From Branchiostoma floridae (lineage: Eukaryota; Chordata; Leptocardii; Amphioxiformes; Branchiostomatidae): a stretch of 62,000 nt of DNA. Both the position numbers and the translations under genes were made by a program. Shown here piece by piece: positions 35,901 through 47,900 of the stretch; the first letter of the stretch is position 1, and each line of letters opens with the position of its first letter. Under the pieces are notes generated by a model. It was not told where the DNA came from. It ran no database searches and was given only the letters and a program-made list of their open reading frames with translations. The stretch covers positions 9,720,985 through 9,782,984 of the forward strand of contig NC_049988.1 in the NCBI RefSeq assembly GCF_000003815.2, in the 5' to 3' direction.

Positions 35901-38900
35901 AATATGACTAATGATAAAGTTTTAGTGTGAGATTTAATTCTGTCTTCTTCCAAAGGGTATCCAAAAGTTCGTTTTTTGCTAGCAAGCCATTATTCTCTTT
36001 TTTCCTAATGTTGTCTATTTTTGTAAGAAGGAAACACAATAGCTTTCTCATTACTTTCCAGGCTACAGATAGACTGCCCACAGTGCACAGCTGGAACAGT
36101 GAACAGTAACAACAAGTTGACGCTCCATGCCGTGTGCTCAGAGTGTGACAACCTGCCTGACGTGGACTTCTTGTGGCAGTTGTTCAAAGTGTCTGAGGAA
36201 AACCACTTTGATCCTGACAGTAAGGGCTATCCTGTTATAAGTGTTGAGTTGTCTCTAAGTTATATCATGGCATTGTAGACCATCAGTATTACCCATAATG
36301 TTAGTGGAACTGTAAAGGAGAGTGCTGTACTTCATTCTTATTTGACGATCAACTTTGCATTGCTTATATAATTGTGTTACAAGTGCACTTAAGTGGAAAT
36401 TTGTACAAGCATATGCTCTGAAACTTTCATGTTTATAAGCTGCCAAAAAAGTGTAAATAGCTCAGCTAGTACTAACTTTGTATCATTAGTTTCTATGCTT
36501 CTTCATACTTGTAAATGTGTTCAACCCTCAAGTCAATTGACACCACCTGTCTTTAGGAGCACTATGATTGGACAGTGTGCATCAAAATCTGTTAGAATTA
36601 GAAGTAAAATGTACTTGTCTGTTTCCCTCCCAGCTCCCCTGGCTTGTGTGGCCCCTGATGGTTCCAACTACCAGCCCATCATGGGTCCCAACGGTACTGC
36701 CACGCCTAGCAACGGTTCACAGGCCTCAACTGAAGCTGCGGAGGAAACAACCGTCAAAATTACCGAGCCTCGAGTAACGGTCGTTCCTTTGGATGAAAAT
36801 GGACGCGATGGTAAGAAATACAATCGGGATGAAAGAAAACCCTTCTTGTGGAATAGGTACTGTTTGTATAGACAAGTGTACAAGGCTGATGAAAAAGCAT
36901 GAGTCCCTTTGTATTGTGATATCTTTATCTCTTTGGAAATGTCAACATTCATTCCTGCATTTACGATGTTAATTAGAGATGTCAATCTTAAAGTATTAGT
37001 TTGAGGTTCCAGATCCCAGTCTAAATTGTAGTATGTGTGTTTTGCTCGCTAGTTGCATAGCCTAAAACGAGCTGCATGTCAGTCATCATCATCATCATCT
37101 GGTCGTGCTGGTTGTATAGATGAAGAAGCATGCCAGCCAGAATTAGATTTAAACAAGTTATTCCCTCTTTCCACAGGTAACTTTGCTCCTCTTCCTGGGG
37201 GCAGCTTCCCTGGCAGCGATTCCTTTGATCCCTTCGACTTTGAGATCTCAGAGGGGGGCGGCGGGGATTCCGACAGGGATCAGGGGATTGGCTGGCCAAG
37301 GGACCTGTTTCCCATCGAGGAGGGGGATTCTGGGACAGGCAACAACGGCAGGCCGACACTTGTGCCACCTCAGAGGCAAACAACACGGGGTAAGTGTCAT
37401 GAAATTGTAAGATGAAGCAAGCATAGCTGTTTCAATACCATGAAGTTTTGAATCAAATACATGTGTATATGTAAAACTTACCGCCTACAACAGTTAAAAT
37501 TTACTGCTGAGCACCATTGAAAGGTATGTTTCTCTCTGGAACATGAGATTGACAGGAAACAAATAAAAACTCTTAAAAAGGTTAAGATGCTGGAATGCCA
37601 TGCAGTTCTCAATCAGTGCTCATATTTCAAAAAGCATGTTCCCTCAGAATGAAGTGCTACAATGAACAGGTTTTCTTCATTCGTTTTAACAAAAGTTAAA
37701 TCTTCTTAGCAAGACAATCATCAATCTATTAGAGGTTGATTTGATTGCTGTAACTTTCCTGAGTTTAAGCAGATTATTTTGTTTTTTTTAGCCACCACGA
37801 CATTGGCCACCACCCCTGGCATCACACAAGCCCCTCCCCCACACATCAACAATGGGGACTTGAGTGGCAATACAGATCAGAACCCTGAGGAGGCGGATGG
37901 AGGGGACCGGCCTGACTGGGTGGACCGGCCACCGGGGGGTATAGACACTGGCAACTGTGAGTATTGCTGTACTTAGGGCTCATTTTCATTTATTCAAGGC
38001 AGGGAACATTTGTCATGAATAGTTGCTGTTCACATCTGGTAATGCTTGTAAACAGGTGTTTACCAAGCATTGTTTTACATGATGTACATGTAGGCTAAGT
38101 ATGCCCAACATTGAATGATGTCACTACCTTTCCTGTAGATTTTGTAAAACTTTTGTATTTTTGTGTTGGCAACAATGTAAAAGAAATAACTCATGAATGG
38201 GAACTTGAGAAATGATTTTGTATTCACTATACAATATATCACTAACAATGTATCCTCCCATCTGATTGGCCCACAACAGCTGGGGACTCGAGCGGTCAGT
38301 GTGTCCTCTGTCCTGGCGGCAGTGGCCAGAGTGGCGGGGAGGGAGATGATGGGGGCGATGAGGTCAAAGATGAGGCACTGGTGGAGGGTGCCGTCCAACA
38401 TGTTGTCAGCAAATATGATCATGCTCTCCCCTTGATTGACAAGGCTACCACAGGTTAGTACCTATGTGTGCATGTAATGTATATCCGTTTTTTCCTGCTG
38501 TGTAGTCCTTCTGCCACCTTCCTCAGGGCAGTACTGACTACTTGTAGTTTTACTTTCTACTGCTAGGTGGCACCACAGTGAGAACAACATGGTCCCAATT
38601 GTGACCAAGCTTGTATCCCCCCTCATCACAGTTCTTGACTGGATTAGATTTTTTGACTCATGTAGCCCCCTTGAACCAAGGAGTGCAATTCTGTTATCCT
38701 TCCTGTCTATAACCTTGGCCCCTACAAGTTTATTCCACAGTTGTTTCTTCCAATGGTGTCTGTCACATTGTTACTTGTTGTGTCCATAGAACCACAAGTC
38801 CCGTTCTCTTCCTACCACAGGTATCCGAGGAAGGTCCCTAGTGATAGCAGCCCATACCCTGATGGAGGGAAGGATCTATGCAGTTGCAGTGAGTGCACAA

Positions 38901-41900
38901 ACCCTGGGTAAGATACAAAGATATTGTTCCTTTGGCATGAAACATAAAATTTCATAGTATTCTTAGACTACTAGATCTTGAAAAGTTGCCTTTTCTTTTT
39001 TGTTTGCAATATTCCTAGTACGTTCCCTATATATTTTTCCTAGAACTGCTAAATGGCAAGTTGCCCATGTCTATCTCTGATCTAAAAAGATTTCTAAAAT
39101 TTGCAGGTTGCAGCCCTGCAAATAAAAGTTGACCGCACTGTAGATTGTGATTTTCCACCTCTTGCAATATTTTCAGGCATGACTAAGTTGCTTACGTTGT
39201 ATATCTATATCTAATTTGACTTTTTTGGTGAAAATTACAGATTGCAGCCCTGCAAATAAAGGTTGCATTGCTAATAATATCATGTTACAAGTACACTTGA
39301 GTGAAAAGTGGTTCAAGCATATGCTCTAAAACATTCATGTTTGTAAGCTGCCGACAAAAGTGTTAATCTAGTACTAAATTTGTATCATTAGTTTCTGTGG
39401 TTCTTTAGACTTGTGAATGTGTTCAACTCTCAAGCCAATTGTTACCACCTGTCTATACAGATTGCAGCCCTGCAAATAAAAGTTTAGTCCCCCAGTAGAT
39501 TTTAATTGTCCACCTCTTGTGGTATTTTCAGGCATGACTCCACAGCGCACAGGGCTGGCCAGGGTGTACTTCACAGTGAATGAGGGCCCCAGCCTCGGGA
39601 GGTGCACCATCAGACCTGACACTGGTGTGGAGATGGAGACTCTCTTCACTGTGTTCTGTCTGCAGTGGAAGGACAATGTAAGTCAGAACAGAGATTCAAT
39701 TGTGTATGAAATACAAGACACTATATTTTGTAATGTTTGCAGTGTTTTTAACTTAGTAGTTTTCACCGTGACCTCTTACCATAAGCAAACAACTGTAAAC
39801 AATTACAAAAGTGTACTGCTTTTGTTTGAACTGCAGCGCACTTTTGATTATCACTGTCCCTAAATTCAGTGCAGTGAATTGAAATGAAGTCTTGTAACAC
39901 AGTGCCTGTTTGATGCTATTCACCAGAGTAACAGTGGCTGTAACAGTGTTAAGCAATGCACTTGTATCTAAAATGCTGTTGCACGATAAATGTTTATGAG
40001 TTCACCAATTTACTACTTAACCCACAGCTTTCAATACCTATATGAAATGATATGTCAGACTATATCTACTGTTTCTGAACAGCTGTGGAGCCATTTTTAC
40101 ATGGTAACAGAAAATGTTAAGTGTTTTGTATCTCTCCTGCAGAATGGACCTCTAGTGTATGAGATAGAGCAGAGTGTTGGAGACAAGGATGGCGCTCGTC
40201 ATGTTTTGTACTCAGGGTTGAACTACGATAACATCTTCTACCTACCGGCAGGCAATGAACAGGACGACTTCAAAGGTAAGGGCCATGTGATGCTCTAATG
40301 TAACGTCAAAAGATTCTGCAAAGAGCTTCTTAAACCATTATTTATTGTAAAAATTATGTGAAAAGTTGTCTTTTTTCCAATGAGTTTGAGGCATGTCACT
40401 TCAACTATGACCCATTATTGTTAATAATAAAGAACATCAGCAAAGTAACACCTGTTGAAAGTTTTCAAAGCTTCTATACAAATTCTGCTGAAAGATTGCC
40501 ATTGAAATGACAGTTGCTACTAGATCTATTGGTATACATTTGTAATTACTAGTGAAATTCAGTTGAATCTGAAAGTAAGAATTCCTGCACCTGATTGTAA
40601 ATGTTCATGTATTTGAGAGTTTTTTGAGGCTAAGAAATAAAAGTGTTATGTTTTCTGTCCCTGCAGTGTACATCCATGTGTCCATTAAGAACTCGCTGGG
40701 TGCAGTCACACAGGTGTGCTCCATGCCTGTACGTGTGGAGCCCAAAATCAACGTCAACAGCACACAGCTTCCAGAGGAGTTCCTGTAAGTTTAGTTTGTA
40801 TTGTTGTTCAAAAGTTGTTATTTTTATTATACCCGGGCTGTATTTACCTTGGATATTCTGTATTTTATGGTATGGCACGGCATTGGTTCTTTTAGTAGAA
40901 TTGAGCGTCCGTACTGTCAGTTAATTGAATTTAAGCTGTTGACGCTATGTGCATTAAAGGGGCATTCCACTCCAGAAGGGAGCCTTGTTTTCCAATAGAT
41001 AATGTGGCAATGAATACATAATCAGCCTAATTTTGTGGAATTCACCTCGGGATGAATTACATGATGTGTACAATAATGACACGCACTAAACCCATGCAAA
41101 CCCTACCCATGCATTCCCTATACGCATAGACACTGTGTTTATCGAACATATTTTCGGAATAAATGAGGTACGCTAAGCACACCGAGAAGGCAAATTGCTC
41201 ATAAGATAGCAAAGAATACAAGAACAAGACGAGATTTCTTAGCGAACCTGAAATTAGTTTTGTAACCTTACCTAAAAGTTTTGCAATGTATTCAGCCATA
41301 GGATTAATTCAATTAGAGGGTACTTTGGGAGTTTAATAGAGGACTGGGTGCTTTTGAGGCATGTGGAGCAACTGGGTACTTTATCGTATAATGTGAAGTA
41401 GTATGCATTTATTACTTCCTAAAAATAATATCTATCGGAAAATAACACTCCCGTGTGGAGTGGAATGCCCCTTTAATGTTACATCTTTTGCTTTCTTTTG
41501 TGATAAAATTGAGTTTCCTCAGCATGATATAGATAAAATACAATATTGGGTATTCTGTCTTTCCGCTGGTCAAATCCTGGTCATTTCTTGGGCGATACGG
41601 TAAAGCCTGTGTTGTCTTCTATATGTTCTGTTGCCATCATTGCTATGTTACAAAATTTAACTTTTGCCTATGTGAGCCTCAACGTAAAAAGACTTCCATG
41701 ATGTAACCCTCCCACCCTTCATTTTCCCTCTACAGTGACTCGACAGTTGTTGCCCCTGGAAACCAACTGTCAGCTTTCGTCTACAGCGGCAACATGGCCG
41801 CTGCCCAACAGTTTGTCCAGATTGCAGCAGCCATATTGAACCGTAGGGAAACCACCAACTTTGACTCGGACATCATGATTTTGAGGCAAAACATTCGCAC

Positions 41901-44900
41901 CTCTCTTCTACGTGCTGTGGAGCGCTTCTCTGTCAGGGACCAGTCGGAAACCTTACAGACCAGCTCAGCCATTGCCACAGTGACTGAGGCTTCGAATGAG
42001 GTACTGTAAATGCATTTAAGTTCGCGGGGATTCAGTTTTGCAGTAACTTGAAAATGGAGTCCTCTCAGTGGTTTTTAGTACGTGGTAGCGCCATAAACTG
42101 TAGTCAAAGACTATTATGGAAAAATGTTCCAGTGTTTTGAAGTTCGTGGTGAATTGGCAACCGCAAAAACTGCGAACATAAAACCACCGCCAATATTTCT
42201 TCATTGACAGTTTTATAACGCATATGTATGTGAGATACCTTAAATCTTACAATTTTTTCTTCTGAAATGTTTACTGTTAAGCCATTGTATTTTGCTTCAT
42301 TGTAACTCCATGAAACTGACTGGACATTTTTCTTAGCTTGAGACAGAGGCTTTGGAAATATCCACAAAGCTGCTGGACATCACCGCAGACCGGCTGACCA
42401 CGTTTTCCCGCGACGGTCAGCAGCTGAGCCCCGCTCTCCTCTCCTCCGTGGTGAACAGCTCGTCCAACATCATCGCTGCTACCCTGGAGGAGGCAGTAAC
42501 CACGGAGATGGAGGCAGCCAAGAGGGACATCGTGAAGACAACTGTGAAAGTAGTAGAGAAGGCACTCAAGGTATGTGTTTAACTGTTACTAAATTGGATG
42601 ATTTCATTTACGGTATGCAACTAATTTAGAGATGATAAATACATGAACCTGTTTCTAGATGTTGTAGGAACCATATTTTAACTGGTATCTAACTGTGTCA
42701 CAATTTTTAACTCTATATTCGTACACAAAATAAAGCGCTTACCAACAAACTTTCGATCGGTCCTCTAATTCTTATGAAGTTAAAACGACCCAAAGCCTAA
42801 GTCACACCTCCAGACCAGGAGTGTGAGGTCAGCAAAGGGTCAAAGGTGCTTCAAAGTTGGTATCGGCCCCCGTCTCGGTTGAGGGAAGGTTGGTGGGCTG
42901 ATACTAACTTCCAAGCACCTTTGACCCTTTGCTAACTTGAAGTTCATACTTCCAGTCTGGATTTGTGTAGAGGATTTGGGTCATTTCAACTTGATAAGGA
43001 TCAGAGGATTGATTGAAAGCTTGTTGGTAAGCGCTTTATTTTGTGTACGGATATAGAGTTCAATATTGTAACATAATGTTGACTACCGTCACAGATGAAC
43101 TTACATTCTAGTATCTAATTGATTTTCCAGGCCCAGATGTTACAGCAGGCCCCAGGAGAGTACCCAGCTGTTCTCACCAGTCGCCTGGTAACCGCTACCA
43201 CAGCAACCCATCTCTCCGTCAACAACCTGCAGGTTACCACGGGCGACGGGCAGTTCCGTCTCCCGGGAAACCTGGACGATATCCTGAAGTCCAGCAAGTC
43301 TGGTCCTCCCCTAACAGACTGCTATGGCACACACATGCTGAAATATAAGAGGAACCCGTATGCTTGGAGCAGCACTTCCACTAAGGTAATACTTGTATAG
43401 TCGTAGTCTTAGTCTGTACTTTAGTCTTGTTCTAGGAAAAGCATCTATTTCATTTCTATGGCCGCTTTTTAACAAGGTCAGGTAGGATATACACACAATA
43501 TCTATGTATACAATTTGTATTACTACAAAATATAATAGTACAGATGTTCTTCTTCGGTCATTTTGCATTCAATTTGGCAGAATAAACTGTATGTACAGAG
43601 AATCATTAATCTCAAGCCCTGCCTGTGCATTATCTTTTTAAGTTTTATATTGCAGTATTAAGCATGTGCTTCTTGTGTTGCTTCAGGTGTCCAGTGAAGT
43701 GGTTTCCTTGTCCCTGTCCACCTGTGAGGGGGATGACCTGACTGTGAGCAGTCTGCCTGACACCAACCGCATCACCATGAGGATCCCTCGTGCTTCGTCT
43801 TCTGTAAGTCCTAGTTAAGTAATGATTAGCAGTCTGCTTTTTGACCTGCTGTGATTTGCTATAATAGCAAGCCGTAGTAATGCAGCATTGCACTATACAA
43901 CTGTTGAAATGCATTATACTTTGTCTCAAGACTAAGACTTTGATGATGTTGGCTATAGGAGATCCCAAATGCATGAAGTAGCAGCATTTCACAGATATTC
44001 ACACTAGGTATAGCCAGATTGTTTTCTTAAAATAATTCTTGTTTTTTTTAGTTTCTTAACCTGCCAATTTTACTTGAAGACTCTGTGTCTCTGTACTGGT
44101 ATTGCCATTGTCATTGTGTTTTTTTGGGGAGGATGCAAAAGCTTTTGGGAAATCTATAAGAAGGGAAAGAAGATGTTAATTGTATAATCTGTGGATTGTA
44201 GAAAAAGCATCAGAAATAGTATCATGTTGTTGTTGTATATCACAGGAGGCTACGCCAGAGTTCACCCTTGACCGTGAGAACCAGCGTGTCCACAAGTTCA
44301 ATGTGAGCGTAGACAACCTGTCACAGTCGTTACACGTGTCTGTGAGACTACGGTCCATAGGAGATAGGAGCTTTCCTATCAGAATGTTACTCAGGTAAAG
44401 AGATCATTACTGTGTTCTTCGTAAGACTATTCGCTGATATGTTCTCCTTAGTTGTGCCTCAAGTCTTATCTACTTTTGGAAAAACGTAGAAATTGTCATT
44501 GCTAGATATGTGATAGTTACGTGTAAACATGTGCATCTTTTTCATCATCATCATGTTGGGCATTTTGTCATGATATAGATCTAGCTACAGTAGTATTCAT
44601 AATTGCAAACAGTACAAGCTAGACGTAATGCAGTTAGTTACTCTTAGATTTTCTTCATAGTTATAGACGATGAAACATGTCTTACATATAGTCCTCAATT
44701 TTTGGTTGTTTAGGTATTAAAAAAGAATTGTCTCCATTCTTTTATCTGAATATAGCCATGAGGCTGAACCAACTCCCAACAATGCCCGCTGGGAGAAGGT
44801 GTACCGGTACAGTACCCGAACTCTGACCATGTTCCTGCCACCTAACTCTCTCAATGGTAAGGCCTCTCATTTTTTACATCCTTCAAAGTGTCTTCTACAA

Positions 44901-47900
44901 ATTGGGGAGGGAGATAAAATAGAATTTAGTCAGCTTGTTGCTTCAAGCTTTTGTTGTGTGTACAAGTTTAGTTCCAATGTCCCCTTTACCTGTTATACCT
45001 TTACAATGCCCACAGTGCAAATTTGCATGACTTGTGGTATTTTGATTGTGATAAAATGCATAAGGCCAATCTAACCATCCATAAGACTTACATGGTTAAC
45101 TTGTTTTTCATTGGAGAGGCTGAACGTACTATATCAGAAATTCTTCTATGGTCAATGCATTTTTTTAATGAAACGGCTGACACTATGAATGCTCAGTTCT
45201 TTAACTGTTTCTTGTAGGAATTTTTGTGTAAGATTGTGTAGCCCACTTTTGTTTTCTCCTTCCTGTTTCAGAAACCGGCTTGTACTACATCGGCCTACTA
45301 GACGCGGAGTTTGACAGGAAGCCGTACCGTAAGTACGCCGTGTCCGAGCGTACGTACACCTTCCGACTGTGGTGGGGAGAGTGCCTGTACTGGGACGAGA
45401 CCAATGACCTGTGGAGCGGGGAGGGGTGCGCGCCGCGGCAGGACAGCACCTACTACTCCACACACTGCAGCTGTAACCACCTTACTGCATTCGGAGGGGG
45501 CTTCCAGGCCTCCATGTCTGCCAACGACTTCTTTGATCTGGCTCAGTTTGCAAGGTTAGGTCTAGTTATTCCTTTTCCTACCAAATTACTGACACATTTA
45601 CTGTACATTGATATATCATATCATATCATATCATATCAATGTCATTGGATAAGAGGCAATAATTTTGCCTATATCTGCTTCAGTGTCCAGATTTTGTAAA
45701 GAGAGACTATGATTAGAGTTTATGTTGGGTTAGGCGTGTACTCAACCCCCCTCCAGTGACTGTCCAGCTTTGACTTGAAGGCATTGACAAATTGATATAT
45801 GTACATTGAAGTACTCGGTAATATTAGTCCTATTAGACTTAGGCACAATATCACATTGAAATGTCAGTGCTGAAATTCTGGTAATTTGAAATTGTTAATA
45901 ACTCTTAATAATGATCCTTTACTTTCAGTCTCAATGAGAACCCTGTGACCTTCAGCCTCATCATCACCATATTTGGCGTGTACCTGATCCTGCTGTTCTG
46001 CTGTTACCGTGCCGACAAGCATGATGCTAAGAAGGAGGGACCAGTCCAGCTGCAGGACAACTCCCTGTCAGACCAGCAGTGGTATGAGGTTACCGTGGAA
46101 ACAGGCTTCAGGCCTGGTGCCTCCACATCAGCAAAGGTAAGGGGGTAAAATATGCTGACAATGTGAATTATCTAGAAATCTGTGTAATGCTCCATGTGAG
46201 TGAGTGAGTGAGTGAGAAACTTACATACTTACAGACTGTGTTTGGTATTGATCATTGCAACAGTACTTTACGGAATATCCTTCATATTGGAACTTTAACA
46301 CTTCTCTTTCGATAATGTTCTGAAATATTTTATACTCATAGAAATCCTGTTGTTTGAGATTTGAATGTACTAATAGATGTTTGCCTTTTGAATTTTGTTG
46401 CAGGTTTGCCTGGTGATTTATGGCGAAGATGGCACATCAGAGACCAGGGAGCTGAGTTACCCCGACAGAGCCTTGTTTGAGAGAAACTCACGGGACATCT
46501 TTATTGTCAGGTACCTAGTTGGGCTTAAGTATTTCTATTCAAAATCAATACAAAGTCTCCTTTTTAAGTTAATCTGTAAAGTCAGTGTGTGTGATCAAGA
46601 AAATATGCAATATTAATCATGTAAATTTGTGTAATGTGTGTTCATGTTAAGTAGATGACACTGGAGGGGGACCTTGCAGATATGCGTTAGGAATGGAAGG
46701 GACTATAGTATAAGTCTAGAGGTTAGCAAATGAGAATGATAGGCTACATTCAGTTTTTGTAGTTACTGATACATGATGAAGACAATGATGATATGTAATT
46801 TAATAGGTGTGTACATATAGAAGGTCAGAAATTTGTTGTCAAATATGATTTAAGGGATAGAGTACTATATGAACATCATAAATTTCAGTGTTTCTGGCTG
46901 AAAACTTCAAATTGCCCGGATGGAGTACCTCCATACCGTATCACATGATTTACATTATTCACCCGGACAGGAGACCTGGCGCATTCTTATATTCAGCTAA
47001 AAGAAAGGGTATGCCACCCTGTAAGGGACGTTATAACCCCAACAGTGCTGTTAAATACACCGTATGACTATGACTGACTGACTGTCTGAATAATTCCCTA
47101 CTCCCAGTGTCCCAGACAACCTGGGTCCGCTGTGGAAAGTCCAGGTGTGGCACGACAACTCGGGCGCCTCCCCCAGCTGGTACCTGAGCCGCATCATCGT
47201 ACGCGATCTCCACTCCAACTACGCCTGGTACTTTCCCTGCGAACAGTGGCTCGCCGTGGAGTACGAGGACGGACAAGTCCAGAGAGAACTGACGCCTCTT
47301 GCTGATGGCGCAGGTTTCAAGAAGGTATCTAGTAGTTATCTTTTAGTTGTTGCCCATCATAACTGGCCTTTCTATTATGCATACCAGCTTTACAGGCATG
47401 TGGCTGCCGCTAGATGTCACAATTAACAGCTATCCCAAGCATTGTTGAAATTATCCAATAATGACCAAAAATAAGTAATTCATCCCATTGACTAGATGTT
47501 TAACATGATTGCATAGAAAAGGAAATGCTTGTGATACAGTGCATCAGTAAAGAAAATCATAATCCAAGAACTACTGTTACACCATTTTGAAATTGGTTCA
47601 GGTCATTTTTCATTGCTCAACATTTAACAAATCCATAACCCTCATTTTGAAGAAATATTTTGTCACTGTTCCCCAAAACATTGTGTTCTCATAAAATGAT
47701 TCACACTTATTTTGTTATCTTTGATCAAATAAACCAGGAATGACAGATGATAATGTTCTGAATTGTGTCCCCAGCTTGCGTACTGCAAGGGTTGCCAGTA
47801 CATGACAGACTACCACCTGTGGCTGTCCATCTACACCCGCCCCTCCTACATCAAGTTCTCCCGGGTGCAGCGGCTCACTGTCTGCCTCAGCCTGCTCCTG

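Noticed and set aside
46197-46216. GTGAGTGAGTGAGTGAG tract resembling a chain of splice donors
   Set aside because: A simple tetranucleotide repeat lying 60 bases after a clear GTAAGG donor at 46137 that keeps the PLAT frame.
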